From JACMLD01 sp039915085 (lineage in GTDB: Bacteria > Bacteroidota > Bacteroidia > Chitinophagales > Chitinophagaceae): a DNA stretch of 16,145 nucleotides. The stretch is from the NCBI GenBank assembly GCA_039915085.1, contig JBDSOC010000002.1:1-16145 (forward strand), given 5' to 3'. A program made the position numbers and the translations under genes. Positions 14,568 to 16,145 of this stretch are shown one piece after another. Each line of letters opens with the position of its first letter. Positions within the stretch are counted from its first letter, which is position 1. A model generated the notes under the pieces. It was not told the origin of the DNA. It made no database searches and saw only the letters and a list, made by a program, of their open reading frames with translations.

Positions 14568-16145
14568 CTAATGCATCGCTTCACTTAAATCCACTTTTTT
14601 AGCCTGCCCGCCTTTTACAAACAACACAAATGGTACGCAAATAAGAAACATAATGCCGATGTATAAAAAAACATCCATATACGATAATACTGCGGCTTGT
14701 TTACCAATAGCATATTCAAGCGATTGATAACTGCTTTGCAGCGCAGTATTGGTGGCCATGCCTTTTGCCGCAAAACCATTTGCTATTCCCTGCACGTGGT
14801 TGGTTACTGCCGGGTTATACTTATCCAGCTTACTCACCAGGTCGCTGCGGTGTATCATATTTTGCCTGGCCATAAAAGTTGTTACCATTGCTATTCCAAA
14901 AGAACCACCCAATTGCCGCATCATACCTGTAAAAGCAGCACCTTGTCCTATTTGCTGCCCTTTGAGGGTGGAAAGCGAAAGTGTGGTGATTGGTATAAAC
15001 AACATGCCCATTCCTACTCCGCGTACAATCAGCATCCAGAAAAAATTAGGTGCACCGGTATCCGGGGTTAATATTTTATAGCCCCATATAGAATACACAA
15101 AAAACAAGAACATGCCCAAAGCAATCAGGTATTGTTTAGGAACACCTTTTTGCAACATTTGGCCTATCAGTGGCATCATAAAAGCGGTGGTAATGGCCGC
15201 TGGTATCATCAGCATACCAGCCTGCTGTGCCGTCCAGCCAAGTGTTGATTGCGTATAAAGAGGTATTACAAAAGTGGAGCTGTATAAACCCAGGCCCATG
15301 ATGAATGATAAAATGGTTCCTACCCGGAGGTTGCCATTTTTTAATACCCTCAGTTCTACAATGGGATTGCGGAAAGTAAGTTCTCGCCATATAAAAAAGA
15401 AAAATCCAAAAAGTGCGGTAACAGATAAACTGGTGATGATTGGATCGCTGAACCAATCATCGTCCTGACCCTTTTCCAGTACGTATTGCAATGAGCCCAC
15501 GCACAATACCAGCAAGCCAATACCAATCCAGTCTACGTCTTTTGCTGCACTTTTATTTCCGTACCTCGGACTGCGTACGAACTGCAGCGTTAACAAGGTT
15601 GCAATAATACCAATGGGAATATTAATATAAAAAATATTGGGCCATGAAGAATGATCCACAATATAACCACCCAACGGTGGCCCAAGCGTTGGACCAATGA
15701 TAACACCCAATCCATAAATTGCCTGTGCCATACCACGCTTTTCAGGAGGATAACTTTCTGTGATGATAGTTTGCGATGTAACCAGCAATGCGCCACCTCC
15801 CGCTCCCTGTATAAAACGAAAGATCACCAGTTCCCAGATGCCCGTGGCATTGCCGCATAAAAAAGAACACAACGTAAACAGCATAATTGACGCTGCAAAA
15901 TAATTGCGCCTGCCAAACTGCTGAGAAAACCAACTGGTCATTGGTATGATGATTACATTGCCAATGGCATACGCTGTTACCACCCAACCTACTTCAGAAG
16001 TGCTGGCGCCCAGGTTGCCCTTCATATTATTCAAGGCCACATTTACAATAGTGGTATCTACTATTTCAAGCAATGCACACATGATAGCGGTAAGCGTGAT
16101 AATCACTCTTGCAGCCCCGTACATTACCAGTGATTCCTGTTGTTG
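14568..16145 (-). CDS. DHA2-family (EmrB/QacA) MFS exporter, 5' end outside window
   Basis: 518 residues from the ATG at 16124, but the frame stays open to the edge (QQQESLV before that ATG), and related proteins have such an extension, so the true start is probably outside. It is an inner-membrane, proton-driven drug or organic-compound exporter with about 14 helices. The first helix has the D1 motif ALLEIVDTTIVNVAL (17-31), then motif A FGRRNYF (70-76), and the antiporter motif C GLGVIIGPTLGPPLGGYI (138-155), followed by WPNIFYINIPIG. Length agrees with EmrB-type proteins (about 510-540). These usually sit after an EmrA-like membrane-fusion gene and a TolC-like gene, which would be upstream of the window edge. 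Substrate unknown. The C-terminus is short and acidic (SEAMH). Confidence 0.93.
   Translation of the reverse strand, partial: QQQESLVMYGAARVIITLTAIMCALLEIVDTTIVNVALNNMKGNLGASTSEVGWVVTAYAIGNVIIIPMTSWFSQQFGRRNYFAASIMLFTLCSFLCGNATGIWELVIFRFIQGAGGGALLVTSQTIITESYPPEKRGMAQAIYGLGVIIGPTLGPPLGGYIVDHSSWPNIFYINIPIGIIATLLTLQFVRSPRYGNKSAAKDVDWIGIGLLVLCVGSLQYVLEKGQDDDWFSDPIITSLSVTALFGFFFFIWRELTFRNPIVELRVLKNGNLRVGTILSFIMGLGLYSSTFVIPLYTQSTLGWTAQQAGMLMIPAAITTAFMMPLIGQMLQKGVPKQYLIALGMFLFFVYSIWGYKILTPDTGAPNFFWMLIVRGVGMGMLFIPITTLSLSTLKGQQIGQGAAFTGMMRQLGGSFGIAMVTTFMARQNMIHRSDLVSKLDKYNPAVTNHVQGIANGFAAKGMATNTALQSSYQSLEYAIGKQAAVLSYMDVFLYIGIMFLICVPFVLFVKGGQAKKVDLSEAMH

Overview
The window looks like a chromosomal stretch from a Bacteroidota species, most likely of the Chitinophagaceae/Sphingobacteriia type. 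The signs are an AT-leaning base composition, weak or absent Shine-Dalgarno sequences, TANNTTTG-like promoter boxes, an OMP_b-brl_3-type outer-membrane receptor with a carboxypeptidase-regulatory-like N-domain, a LytS/LytT (LytTR) two-component pair, and Bacteroidota-typical families (DUF4288, DUF3127, DUF3820, LiaF-like). The taxonomic placement is inference from gene content only. No rRNA, tRNA, CRISPR array or transposase gene was seen.

Left part (1-2400): the C-terminal part of an anhydro-N-acetylmuramic acid kinase (anmK), a secreted NTF2-like/DUF4440 protein on the minus strand, and a divergent exported FAD-dependent alditol-oxidase-like enzyme. Between the oxidase and the next, convergent gene lie two imperfect tandem copies of a GC-rich element of about 93 nt. 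The second copy runs into the last codons of the neighbouring gene.

Centre (2586-6579, minus strand): a tight three-gene operon. It reads, in order of transcription, a four-helix membrane protein with long coiled coils, a lipoprotein with a VWA-like domain and a disordered tail, and an exported protein with TPR repeats fused to a Ppx/GppA-like ASKHA (actin/hexokinase-fold) domain. I recognise the folds but not the system. It is the best candidate here for an undescribed envelope-spanning machine. The 357 nt before it are rich in inverted repeats and hold a plausible promoter.

Next (6937-10121, minus strand): a likely envelope-stress signalling cluster. It reads LiaF-like membrane protein, DUF4288 protein, LytS-like histidine kinase, LytTR response regulator. 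The last three are spaced by about 10 nt.

10122-11307 is gene-poor. It holds a possible 52-residue ORF, nested palindromes, and a frameshifted 3' remnant of an outer-membrane receptor gene that matches the end of the intact receptor gene downstream (11308-13758). The right end carries DUF3820 and DUF3127 genes (the latter with an SSB-like acidic tail) and most of an EmrB/QacA-type (DHA2) MFS exporter that runs off the window.
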